Source of the DNA: Vibrio algivorus
GTDB taxonomy: Bacteria; Pseudomonadota; Gammaproteobacteria; Enterobacterales; Vibrionaceae
Direction: 5' to 3'
Length of the DNA: 64,000 bases
Assembly: GCF_002218005.2 (NCBI RefSeq)
Contig: NZ_AP018679.1
Location: 434,001-498,000, forward strand
Shown here: in pieces, positions 33,271 through 43,139 of the stretch
Layout of the letters: each line of letters starts with the position of its first letter
Numbering within the stretch: the stretch's first letter is position 1
Translations under genes and position numbers: made by a program
The notes under the pieces: generated by a model
What the model was told of the DNA's origin: nothing
The model's input: only the letters and a program-made list of their open reading frames with translations
Database searches by the model: none

Positions 33271-33903
33271 ATGCACAATATTAAAATTCATCAACAAAAT
33301 GACACCGAACAACTTAAACAGATTATTAAAAACTATCCATTCGCCACTCTGGTGATGAATACGCAAGCGGGTCTCGAAGTCGATCATCTGCCAGTAATTT
33401 TAAATCATGTTAATGGTGTTGATGTGCTGCAAGGGCATATCGCCAAAGCCAATTCGCTTTGGAAAGCATTTGAAAATGACCAGTCAGTGACGGTTATTTT
33501 TCATGGGCCTAATTGCTATATTTCCCCAAATTATTACCCCACTAAAAAAGAAAATGGACGAGCCGTTCCTACTTGGAATTATGTGGTGGTACACGTAAAA
33601 GGCACGATAAAAGCCATACATGACAGTGAATGGAAACTGAACTTACTTGGCAATCTAACCACTCAACATGAAGCAGAGCAAAGTGAGCCCTGGTCTATAG
33701 CTGACGCCCCCACGCAATATATTGAGAAAATGCTTCCCGCCATTGTGGGCGTTGAAATTACGATTGAATCGATTTCAGGAAAATGGAAAGTCAGCCAAGA
33801 TAAACCCGCTGTGAATCAACAAGGTGTGATTGATAACTTAAGCAAGAGTCGTGATACACAATCACTTGAAATGGCGGAGTTAGTGAAGAATAGACAAAGT
33901 TAA
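33271..33903 (+). CDS. PaiB-like FMN-binding negative transcriptional regulator
   Basis: 210 residues. The FMN-binding split-barrel pattern of PaiB is present: NYPFATLVMNTQ, DHLPVILN, GHIAKANSLWKAF, FHGPNCYISPNYYP, and VPTWNYVVVHVKG. In Bacillus PaiB represses sporulation and protease genes; in proteobacteria the role is less clear and it may be an FMN enzyme. The preceding 140 bp contain no recognisable operator. RBS is weak. Confidence 0.85.
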   Translation: MHNIKIHQQNDTEQLKQIIKNYPFATLVMNTQAGLEVDHLPVILNHVNGVDVLQGHIAKANSLWKAFENDQSVTVIFHGPNCYISPNYYPTKKENGRAVPTWNYVVVHVKGTIKAIHDSEWKLNLLGNLTTQHEAEQSEPWSIADAPTQYIEKMLPAIVGVEITIESISGKWKVSQDKPAVNQQGVIDNLSKSRDTQSLEMAELVKNRQS

Positions 33904-33983
33904 CAAAGTTGCAGTGCCGCTTAGGCTCACGTGCGGGTGACGGAGGGGATACCAATTCACCGTTTTCAATTTACTGATTAATT

Positions 33984-34322
33984 TCAATCCATTCGGGTAA
34001 TAAAGGTGTGCTCATCATCCACAAACGCCACAAAGCCGCCATGATAGATAAACACGCGCCCACGCCCCTCAACTAAACAGGCAAGTTGTGGATGTAAATC
34101 TTCGTCATTATCCCGGCTTTGAAAAGTGCCGGTATCGGTGATCACGCCGTTGAATGTAGGCAAGTAACCATAAGTGCGTTTGGCTTGATCAATCAGGCTC
34201 AACTCGCTCACGGTAGAAAAGCAAAAAGGGATCGTGCCGGCTTCTTCGATAAATAGCGTTTTCAGTTCTTCAAAAGCGGTAATGACCAGCCAGTCGATAC
34301 CATTAACATGATGGATAAACAT
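33984..34322 (-). CDS. Hypothetical protein
   Basis: 112 residues, acidic, soluble, with an Ig-free alpha/beta look and no motif I know (ITDTGTFQSRDND, RVFIYHGGFVAFVDD). It is convergent with the PaiB-like gene. The GAGAAACTCA before its ATG is an acceptable ribosome site. Codon use is normal, so it is probably real. Confidence 0.55.
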   Translation of the reverse strand: MFIHHVNGIDWLVITAFEELKTLFIEEAGTIPFCFSTVSELSLIDQAKRTYGYLPTFNGVITDTGTFQSRDNDEDLHPQLACLVEGRGRVFIYHGGFVAFVDDEHTFITRMD

Positions 34323-34921
34323 TGAGTTTCTCGGTAATTCTAATGGGGATATTTTAACACTATCAGGAATAGATCGTAGTAGAAATTTCGTCTCAAAGCT
34401 TGCTTGTTATATTTGTTCTTTTTTCTGTATATCTATGCAGTCGCTGGCGTACTTTGAGGGGTATTTAATGTGGCTTATAAGTCGCGTCATTGTTGGCTGT
34501 TGGTCTCTGGGTTGCCTAATATTTTTTGTCTTTTGACGACTTCGGACTTAACGAAACCTTGAGGTGTTACGGTTTCATTAACTTGTTTTGCATTATCTAG
34601 AGTCTGCTTTCGTTATCCAGTGTTCGCCAAAACTGGTACAGAAGCAAAGTTAATACCAAGAGTGCCCTTACGACAGGAAAATTCTGTTGTTTATCTGCCA
34701 AATCATCTGTCGCGAGAATGTATGAGATTTTTGAACGTTGTTTTTTTATTTTTCTATTAATTCCATATCAGCATTGAACTAGCTTAAAAAGTATTTAATT
34801 ATTCACCTCAGGTATTTTGCGTGAAGTAATTAAATTCAATATGTAATAGCGACTAATTAAAAAATAAAACTCACTCACATAATCTCGTTTAAGCTAAATA
34901 CACGATAAGGTTGGGAATGGA
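34323..34921. other. Gene-free 600-bp gap
   Basis: No coding frame of note. One weak hairpin, GAAACC...GGTTTC (34553-34576), and AT-rich sequence that should hold the rstA-like promoter; no clear -35/-10 pair stands out. Confidence 0.4.
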
Positions 34922-35626
34922 ATGACAAAACCTAAAATGATCATTGTGGAAGATGATTTGAAACTTCAAAAAATGTTGCAAGACTACTTTGCCGCGCAAG
35001 ATTTTGATGTCTTGGTTCTGGGCGATGGCAGTAATGCCGCGCAAACCATCCTTGCCGAACAACCTGACATCGTATTGCTAGATTTAATGCTTCCTGTAAC
35101 CGATGGGCTGACAATTTGCCGACAGACGCGTACGCACTATAAAGGCAAAATATTGATGCTCACCGCTAGCGATGACGACTTTGATCATGTCGCTGGTTTA
35201 GAAACTGGGGCTGATGACTATGTCTCCAAGCCAATCAAGCCAAGAGTTTTGCTGGCAAGGGTTCGTTCACTATTGCGCCGTCAAGAAACGGTAGCTCAAT
35301 CAATCGATGACTCTGACAACCTTCAATTTGATCAACTTGTATTGAAAAACACATACAAGAAGTGTGAACTTGCAGGTGCAGTTTTGTCACTGACAGACAG
35401 TGAGTTTGATCTACTTTGGTTGTTGGCAAGCAACCCAGATACTCCGTTATCACGGGACTATTTAACCCAAACACTGCGCGGGATTGAGTATGACGGGATA
35501 GATCGGACGATTGATAACAAGGTTGTGCGTCTAAGAAAGATACTCGGTGACGATCACACACCAGCAGAGAAAATTCAGACCATTCGCGGAAAAGGCTACT
35601 TGTTTGTTTCGACCGCTTGGCATTAA
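34922..35626 (+). CDS. rstA: OmpR-family response regulator (RstA-like)
   Basis: 234 residues. Receiver domain residues 1-120 with acidic pair ED/D at 10-12, phospho-acceptor Asp54 (VLLDLMLPV), Thr/Ser switch (LMLTASDDD) and Lys near 105 (VSKPIKP). Winged helix from about 135 to 232 (LTDSEFDLLWLLAS...DRTIDNKVVRLRKILGD...IRGKGYLF). Order and wording resemble RstA. It is followed after 36 bases by its kinase. Target genes unknown; Vibrio RstA-like regulators have varied regulons. Confidence 0.85.
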   Translation: MTKPKMIIVEDDLKLQKMLQDYFAAQDFDVLVLGDGSNAAQTILAEQPDIVLLDLMLPVTDGLTICRQTRTHYKGKILMLTASDDDFDHVAGLETGADDYVSKPIKPRVLLARVRSLLRRQETVAQSIDDSDNLQFDQLVLKNTYKKCELAGAVLSLTDSEFDLLWLLASNPDTPLSRDYLTQTLRGIEYDGIDRTIDNKVVRLRKILGDDHTPAEKIQTIRGKGYLFVSTAWH

Positions 35627-35662
35627 CCTCGCTCAATACGAGCGTAATGAAAGAGAGCGAAT

Positions 35663-36970
35663 ATGCGACGTATTTATTTGGAGTCCCTGCTTGGACTATT
35701 AGTTTGCTTTATGACCGGCCTTGTTGCCTACGAAACATTTGTCTACCAGCTCAATACCGACTACGAATATGTACTGCAAGATTACGAAGCAATGGCCCAC
35801 CAACAACTGATAGAAAACATCGCTAAAAATCAAGGCCTTGAAAAAGCTCAGCAAGCGATAAATCAGTTTGTCGAAACCACACGAAATAAACTAGTCATGT
35901 TCAGTTCAAATGATGAAATACCAAGCCCAGTTTCAGAGTTCTTTAGTACCAACCCGAATACCTTTATCTTTCACGATGATGAACGTGATCTATGGTTTCG
36001 CCTAACAGGCAGTGACAATATCTACCATTACCTACCCGATAATGAAGCGTTCGTTCGGCAAAAAATCGAGCTGGAAGATGACCTCATTTGGCTGTTCTTC
36101 CTAGCAAGTTTTATCTTATACGGGTTGTGTCACCTAGTTATTATTTTCAGACGGGTCAAAAAACTTGAATTCGTCACCTTATGCTTTGCAGAAGGGGATC
36201 TTTCTTCAAGATCAGAGACTTCAAGCGGCATAGCCATTGGCTCACTAAATAGGTCTTTCAACCTGATGGCTGACCGTATTCATCGTTTGATTGAGAGTAA
36301 CCGATCACTCACTAATGCCATTGCTCACGAGTTACGCACGCCAATATTTCGTATCCAGTGGCAAGCAGAAATACTCAAAGACACGCCGCTCAATGAATCG
36401 CAGCAACACACCGTTGAAAGTATTGTCGAAGACACCGAAGAGATGGAAAAGATGGTCGACGAACTGTTGTGTTATGCCAAACTTGACAGTGTTGACCTCA
36501 AAAACCTACAACAACCATTAGAAATAAGAGGCTTTTTTGAACACGCGATCACACGCTGGAAAAAAGACACAGAACTCAATATCGACTTATCACTGCCAAA
36601 ACAACCTAGCTCGATACTAGCAGATGAAACGCTGCTTAACCGAGCCTTAGATAACCTAGTACGTAACGCAATGAAGTTCGCACGTTCACAGGTGTCGATT
36701 GAAGTCAGCGTACATCAAGATCAACTACAGATTTCGGTACATGATGATGGTGATGGCGTGGCACAAGAACATCAAGCTCGTTTATTCGAACCCTTTTATG
36801 TGGGCGATAAAGCACGTAACAAAGTCAAGAGTGGTCATGGTTTGGGGCTTTCTATCGTCGATAAGATCTGCGCTCAACACAACGCAACCGTGGAAGTTGA
36901 CCAGAGCCAAACCTTAAAGGGTGCGGTATTCACCATTACCATTCAAATATGCAATAATCCGGCTATGTAA
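35663..36970 (+). CDS. rstB: Sensor histidine kinase (RstB-like)
   Basis: 435 residues, two membrane helices (about 5-27 and 137-157) around a periplasmic domain of about 110 residues, then HAMP (about 160-210). H-box IAHELRTPIFR with the phospho-accepting His near residue 222, N-box LDNLVRNAMKFA, G1 VHDDGDGV, F-box FEPFY and G2 GHGLGLSIV complete the kinase. It resembles RstB in domain layout and the ELRTP context. It is transcribed with the regulator. The signal sensed is unknown. Confidence 0.85.
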   Translation: MRRIYLESLLGLLVCFMTGLVAYETFVYQLNTDYEYVLQDYEAMAHQQLIENIAKNQGLEKAQQAINQFVETTRNKLVMFSSNDEIPSPVSEFFSTNPNTFIFHDDERDLWFRLTGSDNIYHYLPDNEAFVRQKIELEDDLIWLFFLASFILYGLCHLVIIFRRVKKLEFVTLCFAEGDLSSRSETSSGIAIGSLNRSFNLMADRIHRLIESNRSLTNAIAHELRTPIFRIQWQAEILKDTPLNESQQHTVESIVEDTEEMEKMVDELLCYAKLDSVDLKNLQQPLEIRGFFEHAITRWKKDTELNIDLSLPKQPSSILADETLLNRALDNLVRNAMKFARSQVSIEVSVHQDQLQISVHDDGDGVAQEHQARLFEPFYVGDKARNKVKSGHGLGLSIVDKICAQHNATVEVDQSQTLKGAVFTITIQICNNPAM

Positions 36971-37220
36971 CGATTCAACTGACAAATCCATACAGTAACT
37001 ACAAAACACCTCTGGAATAATGTTCAACGTCGCTCGGGAGATGCTGTCTCCCAATGAACTTATTGAGTCTAGGTAATCATGACACTGTCGTTTATGGCTT
37101 GTCATTACAGCACTGCTAACTAATAGCAAAGTAAACAGTTATTCGTTAACTCGCACTTTGTCAGCAGTTGAAGTCATAGGCTTACTATCTAAATTTCCAA
37201 TCATTCTTAAGGTATTTTTT

Positions 37221-37496
37221 ATGAAAAAGTTATTGTGTGTTTTAGGCGTTATTTCTCTAGCAGGTTGTTCAGGTATTACCCACAACGATGAAGTTTACAC
37301 TGCGCACGCTGAAAGCTTTAATATTGTTGGTTTACAAGTTCCTGGTAACACGCAAGATCGTGCAATGGAATTAGTGCCAGAAGGTGCAACGGTTGAGACC
37401 ATTCGTTCAACAAATTCTGATACAAGCTCTGTTATGGGTATCATCAACCGTATTATCGGCATCGACTACGTTCAAGTGGGCGGTAAGAAGCAGTAA
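37221..37496 (+). CDS. Small lipoprotein
   Basis: 91 residues from ATG 37221, which has TAAGG eight bases upstream; the longer frame starting at 37158 has no ribosome site. Signal LLCVLGVISLAGCSG gives lipidated Cys near residue 16. The mature part of about 75 residues contains GLQVPGNTQDRAMELVPEGA and a C-terminal TNSDTSSVMGIINRIIG; this looks like the TRL-type small lipoprotein pattern but I am not sure. Function unknown. It has a strong terminator. Confidence 0.7.
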   Translation: MKKLLCVLGVISLAGCSGITHNDEVYTAHAESFNIVGLQVPGNTQDRAMELVPEGATVETIRSTNSDTSSVMGIINRIIGIDYVQVGGKKQ

Positions 37497-37612
37497 TTCG
37501 CTTCAGTTACCGTTAGTTTAGGTAATAGCTGTGTAGATAAATAATCGCCTAGGTTACCGAGTGAATAAACTGCGGTGGTATAAATTATATCCTATGCAAA
37601 AAGAAACATTCT

Positions 37613-37641
37613 AAGCCAGTGACATCGGTCGCTGGCTTTTT
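37613..37641 (+). terminator. Terminator after the lipoprotein gene
   Basis: AAGCCAGTGAC-ATCG-GTCGCTGGCTT (11 pairs, one G:T) followed by TTTT. Confidence 0.8.
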
Positions 37642-37710
37642 GAATGAGGGACAAGCAGAAAAAAGAAAAACGCTAATCACACTCTTTCACCATTAACATG
37701 ACGCTTAAAT

Positions 37711-40521
37711 TCACCCCACCATCTGCAACCCGGCTGGAATTGAATCGCCAAATACTTTCTTGGATTCATCTTCGCTGAGTTCTTTTACTTCACTGACTAG
37801 CTCAATCCAAGTTGGTGTTGCGCGGCTGGTGGTGAGTTTTTCGATCACTTTTGCGCGAATATCTTCTGAAATATCTATGCTGCGATCGCCGGTTTTACGG
37901 CTCATCATCACGGCGGCAAAGCCAATCATGGATTCTTGTTTCCAATCCAATTCCAGCATTTTTAATAGCCATTGGTTTACTTGCGCAGCAGGGACGATGT
38001 TGTGCTGGCTGCCATACAATTGGCTGCGTGAGGCGAGGCGGCCGAGTGCCCACCAGTGGGCTTGAACGTGTTCGGCACTTTTTTGCGCACGGTTTAAAAA
38101 CCAGTTGGATAATAAGACTTTATCTTCACTGTCTAAATGCTCAAGTGAAGCAGATAAACGCACCATGGCTTCATAACCATGTTCACTAGCTTCTTTGCCA
38201 GTGCCTTTGCTGCGGTGTGCGCCGGGGTGTAGGTATTTTGCAATATCGGCCAAGATGGTTTCTTGTTGTTCTTGGTTTAACCCACCGGCAATACGACGCC
38301 AGAAGATCCACCAATCCGACCAAGTTTGATGCGATGGAAACTGAATGCCTTGTTGGTATAACGCCCAAGTTTGTTCAATACGCCATTCATCGGTTGGGTC
38401 ACCAAAGCCGGGGCGTAGCGCAAAGCCTGCCAAACGTAGCCATTGTTTTTCATGATCGCTTGAGCGACGACGGCGTTTTTTACCTAATGAGAAGGTATCA
38501 AACAATTGGCGTAATGTTGGGAAGTCCCATTGTTCGCGTTTGCCTAATTGCTTTTCTAGATCTTTACTTAAAGTTTTAATTTGTTTGTCGTTGTCGGCTT
38601 TTTTATTGGCAGAGTAGGCAGCGGTGATGAACTCTTTAGCTTGCTCTAAACGAGGGTGGGCTTGCGCTTGTTCAAACTCTTCGTGCTTACGCGTATCAAA
38701 TTCAAGTAACCAACGTTTGCTGTCGTCTTGGGTGCTGACACATTCAATTTTGAGGGTGCCCACTTCGGTTAGCTGACAAGCCAGCATCACTTCAACGCGA
38801 TCTTTTTGGTTGGCTTGTAGTGTTTCACGAGCTTGGCTGCCTTCTAATGTGGCAATGTAAGGTGGTAAGGGCTTAAAGGCGGCGCGTTCAAGGTTACTCT
38901 GTACATTGAGTAATAAACTGTTTTGCGCAGGCGTCAATGCGCCACTGGCATCGATAAAGGCTTCTTGAGTGGAGGTTAATAAATCAATTTGGATTGGTTC
39001 GCCAAGGGTGAGTAAAAACTGGCGACCGTTTAAACGAATTTCTTGCCCAGCTTCAGTGCCTTTTGCCAGTACGCATAACGCTTTGGAAGCAGAGGCATTC
39101 TTTTGCTTTAGATGTAAGAAGTAAGAACGCGCAGAGCCACCACCGATTTTAAGCTGTGCGCCATGACGCGCTTTGGCATAAGCAACGGCGCCAAAAGCGA
39201 CCGATAAATCTGGGTTAGGGTTATCTAGCAAGGTAATAGGCGAACCATGCCATTGGCTTAATAGCTCGACCATACGGCTTTCAACCAATTCACTATTAAA
39301 TACGCCACCATTTAATAATAAAGCGCTGGGGGTTTGGGCATTGGGAGCATGGTTTTGAATAAATTCAGCGACATGACGACTGATCGCGGCATCGGCAGCA
39401 TAAGGCAAACCAAATTCAACCACCGCAGTGCGGCGTTGCAATGGCATTTCTTGTTTATTGGTTAATGGGAAGAAGCCATCTAATACAATGTTATGGATTT
39501 CTTGTTTGCTGATTGGCGCACTTTTGGTGCCACCGATTAAGCGTGAACCGCTGCCAAGAATCGAGATTTTTGCTTGTTCTGGCGCATCTGGGCGCAGTAA
39601 ATCTTCTTTTACTTTACGGGTTTGTTGAATGAGCTTCATCAATGACGCGGCATTAAGTTTTTTGTTTTGGCTTAAACGTTGCTCGGCCAAATGCGCTAAC
39701 GCCAGATCGATGTTATCACCTCCAAGCATTAAATGATCGCCAACCCCAATGCGATTGAGCGATAATTTATCTTGTTGATGTTCGGCTTCAATTAGGCTGA
39801 GATCGGTCGTACCACCACCCACGTCGCACACTAAAATGGAAGGAATATCTTGCAGTTGCTGTGACGCTGAATCGAGATGACGGCTGTACCAGTCGTAACA
39901 GACCGCTTGTGGTTCTTCTAATAAATGAATGTGCGATAAACCGGCCAGTTGCGCTGCTTTTAAAGTGAGGTTACGTGCGGTTTCATCAAATGAAGCCGGA
40001 ATGGTGACCACCACTTCTTGATCGGCCAGTTTATGGCTTGGATTGTGGTGATCCCAACTTTGGCGCATGTGATTTAAGTAACTGGCACTGGCCAGCAAAG
40101 GGGATACTTTATCGACATTATCCGCTGCCGACCAAGGTAAAATATCCGATTCACGATCGACACCATCATGGGATAACCAACTTTTGGCACTCGACACTTG
40201 TCGGCCTTCAATTTGAGCGCCTAGTTCGCGAGCCCATTCACCAATGATCACTTGGTCTAATTCGCCCTCAATGGGTTGTCTATCCCAAGGTAGAGTCATG
40301 TCTGCGCTTTGAAATTGTCCATTGGCAGGATGAAAACGAAAAGAGGGTAATAAGGGTTTACGGACAACTTCACCGGGGCCTATCAGTTGATCAATCTCAA
40401 AGATACGAACTTGGCTTTGAGTTAAGTCATCTTGCCTTTCACAATACGCTAGCACGCTATTGGTGGTGCCGAGATCGATACCAACTAAATAACGAGCATT
40501 GGGTTTTGTTTGTGAAGACAT
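37711..40521 (-). CDS. Hsp70-family protein with C-terminal DUF3731 region
   Basis: 936 residues from the ATG at 40521, which has AAGGA seven bases upstream; the frame extends nine codons further without a ribosome site. Residues 1 to about 480 are a divergent Hsp70 ATPase: VGIDLGTTNS (phosphate-1), VCDVGGGTTDLS (phosphate-2), LLNGGVFNS (adenosine). The rest (about 650-936) is helical, containing KRRRR and WSDWWIFWRR and resembles DUF3731, not the peptide-binding domain of DnaK. It is the last gene of the DUF2760-Hsp70-Hsp70 operon. No DnaJ or GrpE partner is nearby. Confidence 0.88.
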   Translation of the reverse strand: MSSQTKPNARYLVGIDLGTTNSVLAYCERQDDLTQSQVRIFEIDQLIGPGEVVRKPLLPSFRFHPANGQFQSADMTLPWDRQPIEGELDQVIIGEWARELGAQIEGRQVSSAKSWLSHDGVDRESDILPWSAADNVDKVSPLLASASYLNHMRQSWDHHNPSHKLADQEVVVTIPASFDETARNLTLKAAQLAGLSHIHLLEEPQAVCYDWYSRHLDSASQQLQDIPSILVCDVGGGTTDLSLIEAEHQQDKLSLNRIGVGDHLMLGGDNIDLALAHLAEQRLSQNKKLNAASLMKLIQQTRKVKEDLLRPDAPEQAKISILGSGSRLIGGTKSAPISKQEIHNIVLDGFFPLTNKQEMPLQRRTAVVEFGLPYAADAAISRHVAEFIQNHAPNAQTPSALLLNGGVFNSELVESRMVELLSQWHGSPITLLDNPNPDLSVAFGAVAYAKARHGAQLKIGGGSARSYFLHLKQKNASASKALCVLAKGTEAGQEIRLNGRQFLLTLGEPIQIDLLTSTQEAFIDASGALTPAQNSLLLNVQSNLERAAFKPLPPYIATLEGSQARETLQANQKDRVEVMLACQLTEVGTLKIECVSTQDDSKRWLLEFDTRKHEEFEQAQAHPRLEQAKEFITAAYSANKKADNDKQIKTLSKDLEKQLGKREQWDFPTLRQLFDTFSLGKKRRRRSSDHEKQWLRLAGFALRPGFGDPTDEWRIEQTWALYQQGIQFPSHQTWSDWWIFWRRIAGGLNQEQQETILADIAKYLHPGAHRSKGTGKEASEHGYEAMVRLSASLEHLDSEDKVLLSNWFLNRAQKSAEHVQAHWWALGRLASRSQLYGSQHNIVPAAQVNQWLLKMLELDWKQESMIGFAAVMMSRKTGDRSIDISEDIRAKVIEKLTTSRATPTWIELVSEVKELSEDESKKVFGDSIPAGLQMVG

Positions 40522-40545
40522 GCGTTTTTCCTTAATTTGAACCAA

Positions 40546-40701
40546 AAGAAATAGTGTGAAACAAAGCGGATTTAACCAGACTAAAATAAAGGCACTGTAT
40601 TCTTCTTCTGTAAAAAGATTAAGAAATCAGTGCCTTGATAGCGCTCCTCGGTGTGACGGTGTCACTAATAATGCTATATCGAATTATTAGTGATGTTCGA
40701 A
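40546..40701. promoter_or_regulatory. Hairpin-rich spacer between the two Hsp70 genes
   Basis: Contains AAGGCACTG (40589) pairing with CAGTGCCTT (40628-40636), GTGAC/GTCAC, and a perfect ten-pair dyad CACTAATAAT...ATTATTAGTG (40663-40692). There is no T run on the minus strand after the dyad, so these are not plain terminators; they may process or attenuate the operon mRNA. Confidence 0.5.
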
Positions 40702-42513
40702 TTACTGACGAACACTGAACTCAACGTGCCATTTTTGACCGTTGTCTTTAGCCACGGCTTCGAGTTCTAACGTGCCAATTTCGGTAATGGTCGCGGCAAG
40801 GTTGACCACCACGACTTCACCGACATTGCGGCCGTTGCTCGCATCGAGAGTCACATGAATTTCGGGTAATTCTTCTAACTCTTCTGGCATCCAAAAATCA
40901 AGATGTGTGCCGAGTTCATCATCACGACGAGTGGTTGAACCGTAGAATTGAAATTGCACCGGCTGACCAATCACAAGACCAAAATCTTGATTAGAAAGCT
41001 CAACATGGCTGCCTTCTTCTAGTCCAAATGGTGCCACACAAATGGCCTCCATTGGTGGTGCCATACCTGGAATGGCGGGCATTGCACTTTCAATTCCGAC
41101 ATAATAGCTGCTGGCGATACCACCACGAATACGCACGCCACTGTTGCCGCTTTCCATATTATGTCGGACATAGCCGTAATAACTGGCACCACGTGAGACC
41201 GCAAGATCAAGATCGACACCACTTAAGGCTGTGGTTGGCTCACTGTGGTTTTCGGTTAACCAAGCATTAATGATGCTCAGTAAACGCTCTGAAATTAATG
41301 GTGATTTTAATACGCCACCATTGAATAATACTTTACTAGGTTTAACAAAACCCGCGTTCTCATCTTGATTTTGACGAGATAAGAAAGCGGCAATATGGCG
41401 CGTAATACCAGCATCTTGCGCGTAAGGCAGGCCAAGTTGGGTTAATGCACTACGTGCAGATTGAACAGGGTGATCGGTGATGGCGACTTTAGGGAAGAAG
41501 CCTTCTAGCAAGGTTTGCTCGAGATCCTGTTGGGTTAATTCTGTTTTTAGCGTGCTGCCGAGTAGTTTTGAACCACGACTTGGTACCACAATCGGCACCG
41601 ATGTTAATGTTTTATCGTTGAGCAGAGCTTCTTTGGCGTCACGGCATAGGTGCGCCATGGCTTGTACTTGCCATGGTTGAAGTTGTTTTCCTTGCTGAGC
41701 AAGATTCATCTTCAAGCGATAGGCAAGGGCGAGATCCATGTTATCGCCACCGAGTAGAATGTGTTCACCGACTGCAATACGTTCAAGCGATAAATTGCCT
41801 TCTTGCTCGGTCACTGACACCAAAGATAAATCGGTGGTGCCGCCACCAATATCGACCACTAATACTAAATCTCCCAGTTCGACTTGATCACGCCAAGCAT
41901 CACAGTTGCTATCAATCCAGCTATACATGGCTGCTTGTGGCTCTTCAAGTAGGGTGACGTGTTTAAAGCCTGCGTTACGAGCGGCTTCTGCGGTGAGTTC
42001 TTTTGCCGCAGGATCGAAGGAAGCCGGAATGGTAATGGTCACTTGTTGGTCACGTAATGGAGCATCTTGATGTTGATGATCCCAAGCGGCCATTAAATGT
42101 TCTAGATAGAGCTGTGTGGCTTTCAGTGGTGATACTTTTTGCACTTCATCATCGCTGCCTTGTGGCAAAAAAGCACTACGACGATCAACGCCGCCGTGAC
42201 ACAACCAACTTTTAGCACTGGCAATCAAGCGCATTGGGGTTTTATTGCCCATGTTACGCGCAATGCTGCCGACGAGCGTATTGGCCGTGGAGCTTGCCCA
42301 AGGTAGGGAATTTGTACCTGAAGCCATTTCACTTTCATGCGCTTGATATAAGAAGGAAGGCAGTTGGTTTAACGAGTCGACTTGACCTTGAGCGATCAAT
42401 TGTGGAACCGCAAAAACCTTCACTTGTGGTTCATCTAGGCCAATAGGGCAATAAGATAAAACACAATGAGTAGTACCTAAGTCGATACCGATGAAATATT
42501 GACTAGTAGACAT
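40702..42513 (-). CDS. Hsp70-family protein, short form
   Basis: 603 residues with an Hsp70 ATPase domain: FIGIDLGTTHCVLSYC, VVDIGGGTTDLSLVS, VLFNGGVLKS. A C-terminal beta-rich part of about 120 residues (from about 480) resembles a reduced substrate-binding domain (HVELSNQDFGLVIGQPVQF, FQFYGSTTRRDDELG). It is related to the 936-aa protein downstream (same motif spacing; both have LLEEPQA) and lacks the DUF3731 part. It overlaps the DUF2760 gene by one base. Chaperone role inferred from fold. Confidence 0.88.
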   Translation of the reverse strand: MSTSQYFIGIDLGTTHCVLSYCPIGLDEPQVKVFAVPQLIAQGQVDSLNQLPSFLYQAHESEMASGTNSLPWASSTANTLVGSIARNMGNKTPMRLIASAKSWLCHGGVDRRSAFLPQGSDDEVQKVSPLKATQLYLEHLMAAWDHQHQDAPLRDQQVTITIPASFDPAAKELTAEAARNAGFKHVTLLEEPQAAMYSWIDSNCDAWRDQVELGDLVLVVDIGGGTTDLSLVSVTEQEGNLSLERIAVGEHILLGGDNMDLALAYRLKMNLAQQGKQLQPWQVQAMAHLCRDAKEALLNDKTLTSVPIVVPSRGSKLLGSTLKTELTQQDLEQTLLEGFFPKVAITDHPVQSARSALTQLGLPYAQDAGITRHIAAFLSRQNQDENAGFVKPSKVLFNGGVLKSPLISERLLSIINAWLTENHSEPTTALSGVDLDLAVSRGASYYGYVRHNMESGNSGVRIRGGIASSYYVGIESAMPAIPGMAPPMEAICVAPFGLEEGSHVELSNQDFGLVIGQPVQFQFYGSTTRRDDELGTHLDFWMPEELEELPEIHVTLDASNGRNVGEVVVVNLAATITEIGTLELEAVAKDNGQKWHVEFSVRQ

Positions 42514-43139
42514 TACAGCTCAACCTCTGCTGGTGCTAATACCTTGGCATCGTAATTTTCAGATAGCTTAGGTAGGGTGATGGTATCGGCCTTCCAACCT
42601 TTATGAATAAGTGTACCTGTGAATGGTGCTTGACCTGATACATTGCCTGTTAAACGAACTTCTTGCGCATTAAAGCCATCTTCAATGGTAATGCGAGATT
42701 CTTCGTCTTCTGCGCGAATATTAGAAAGAGTGAAATGATCCGCTAATACTTTCTGTCCACCAATATGAATGACGCGTGCGGCAGCGCCGACTTCTTCATC
42801 ACTAAAGCCGGTTAAATCTTCTGATAAGAAATCAATAAGGCGTGCTTCTTGTTGGAAAATAGACATCAATTGAAGCGCAGAATCTGTTGGGGAGCTTTTT
42901 AATTTAGACTCAACTTCAACAATTTTCTCAACGATCTTTTCTACTTCGACGACTTTTTCAACTTCAACGATCTTCTCAACCGGTTTTTCAATCTCAACAA
43001 TTTTTTCAACTGGTTTTTCGACGATTTTTTCTATCGTTTTAGTTCGAAAGCTCAATAAAAGAAAAAGAAGTGTTGCCGCAGCCAAAATGACATGGAATAA
43101 ATCGATAGTGATTGGGATTGCCGATAAGTCAAAAGTCAT
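42513..43139 (-). CDS. Membrane-anchored DUF2760 protein
   Basis: 208 residues. A hydrophobic helix at about residues 12-28 anchors it. Residues about 32-72 are a repetitive coiled coil made of VEKIVE/VEKVVE units. The remaining 130 residues are the DUF2760 domain (LLSIFQQEARLIDFL-like helix, DLTGFSDEEVGAAARVIH, GTLIHKGWKAD). DUF2760 genes are known to lie before paired Hsp70 genes in several gammaproteobacteria; function is not established. First gene of the operon. Confidence 0.85.
   Translation of the reverse strand: MTFDLSAIPITIDLFHVILAAATLLFLLLSFRTKTIEKIVEKPVEKIVEIEKPVEKIVEVEKVVEVEKIVEKIVEVESKLKSSPTDSALQLMSIFQQEARLIDFLSEDLTGFSDEEVGAAARVIHIGGQKVLADHFTLSNIRAEDEESRITIEDGFNAQEVRLTGNVSGQAPFTGTLIHKGWKADTITLPKLSENYDAKVLAPAEVEL

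Noticed and set aside
35235..35636. 133-codon minus-strand frame
   Set aside because: Shadow of the response-regulator gene, which has all family motifs.
37158..37220. Upstream start for the lipoprotein gene
   Set aside because: It would bury the lipoprotein signal behind 21 residues and has no ribosome site.
37760..38579. Several plus-strand frames of 100-120 codons
   Set aside because: Shadows of the 936-residue Hsp70 gene, with unlikely Arg/Cys/His-rich composition.
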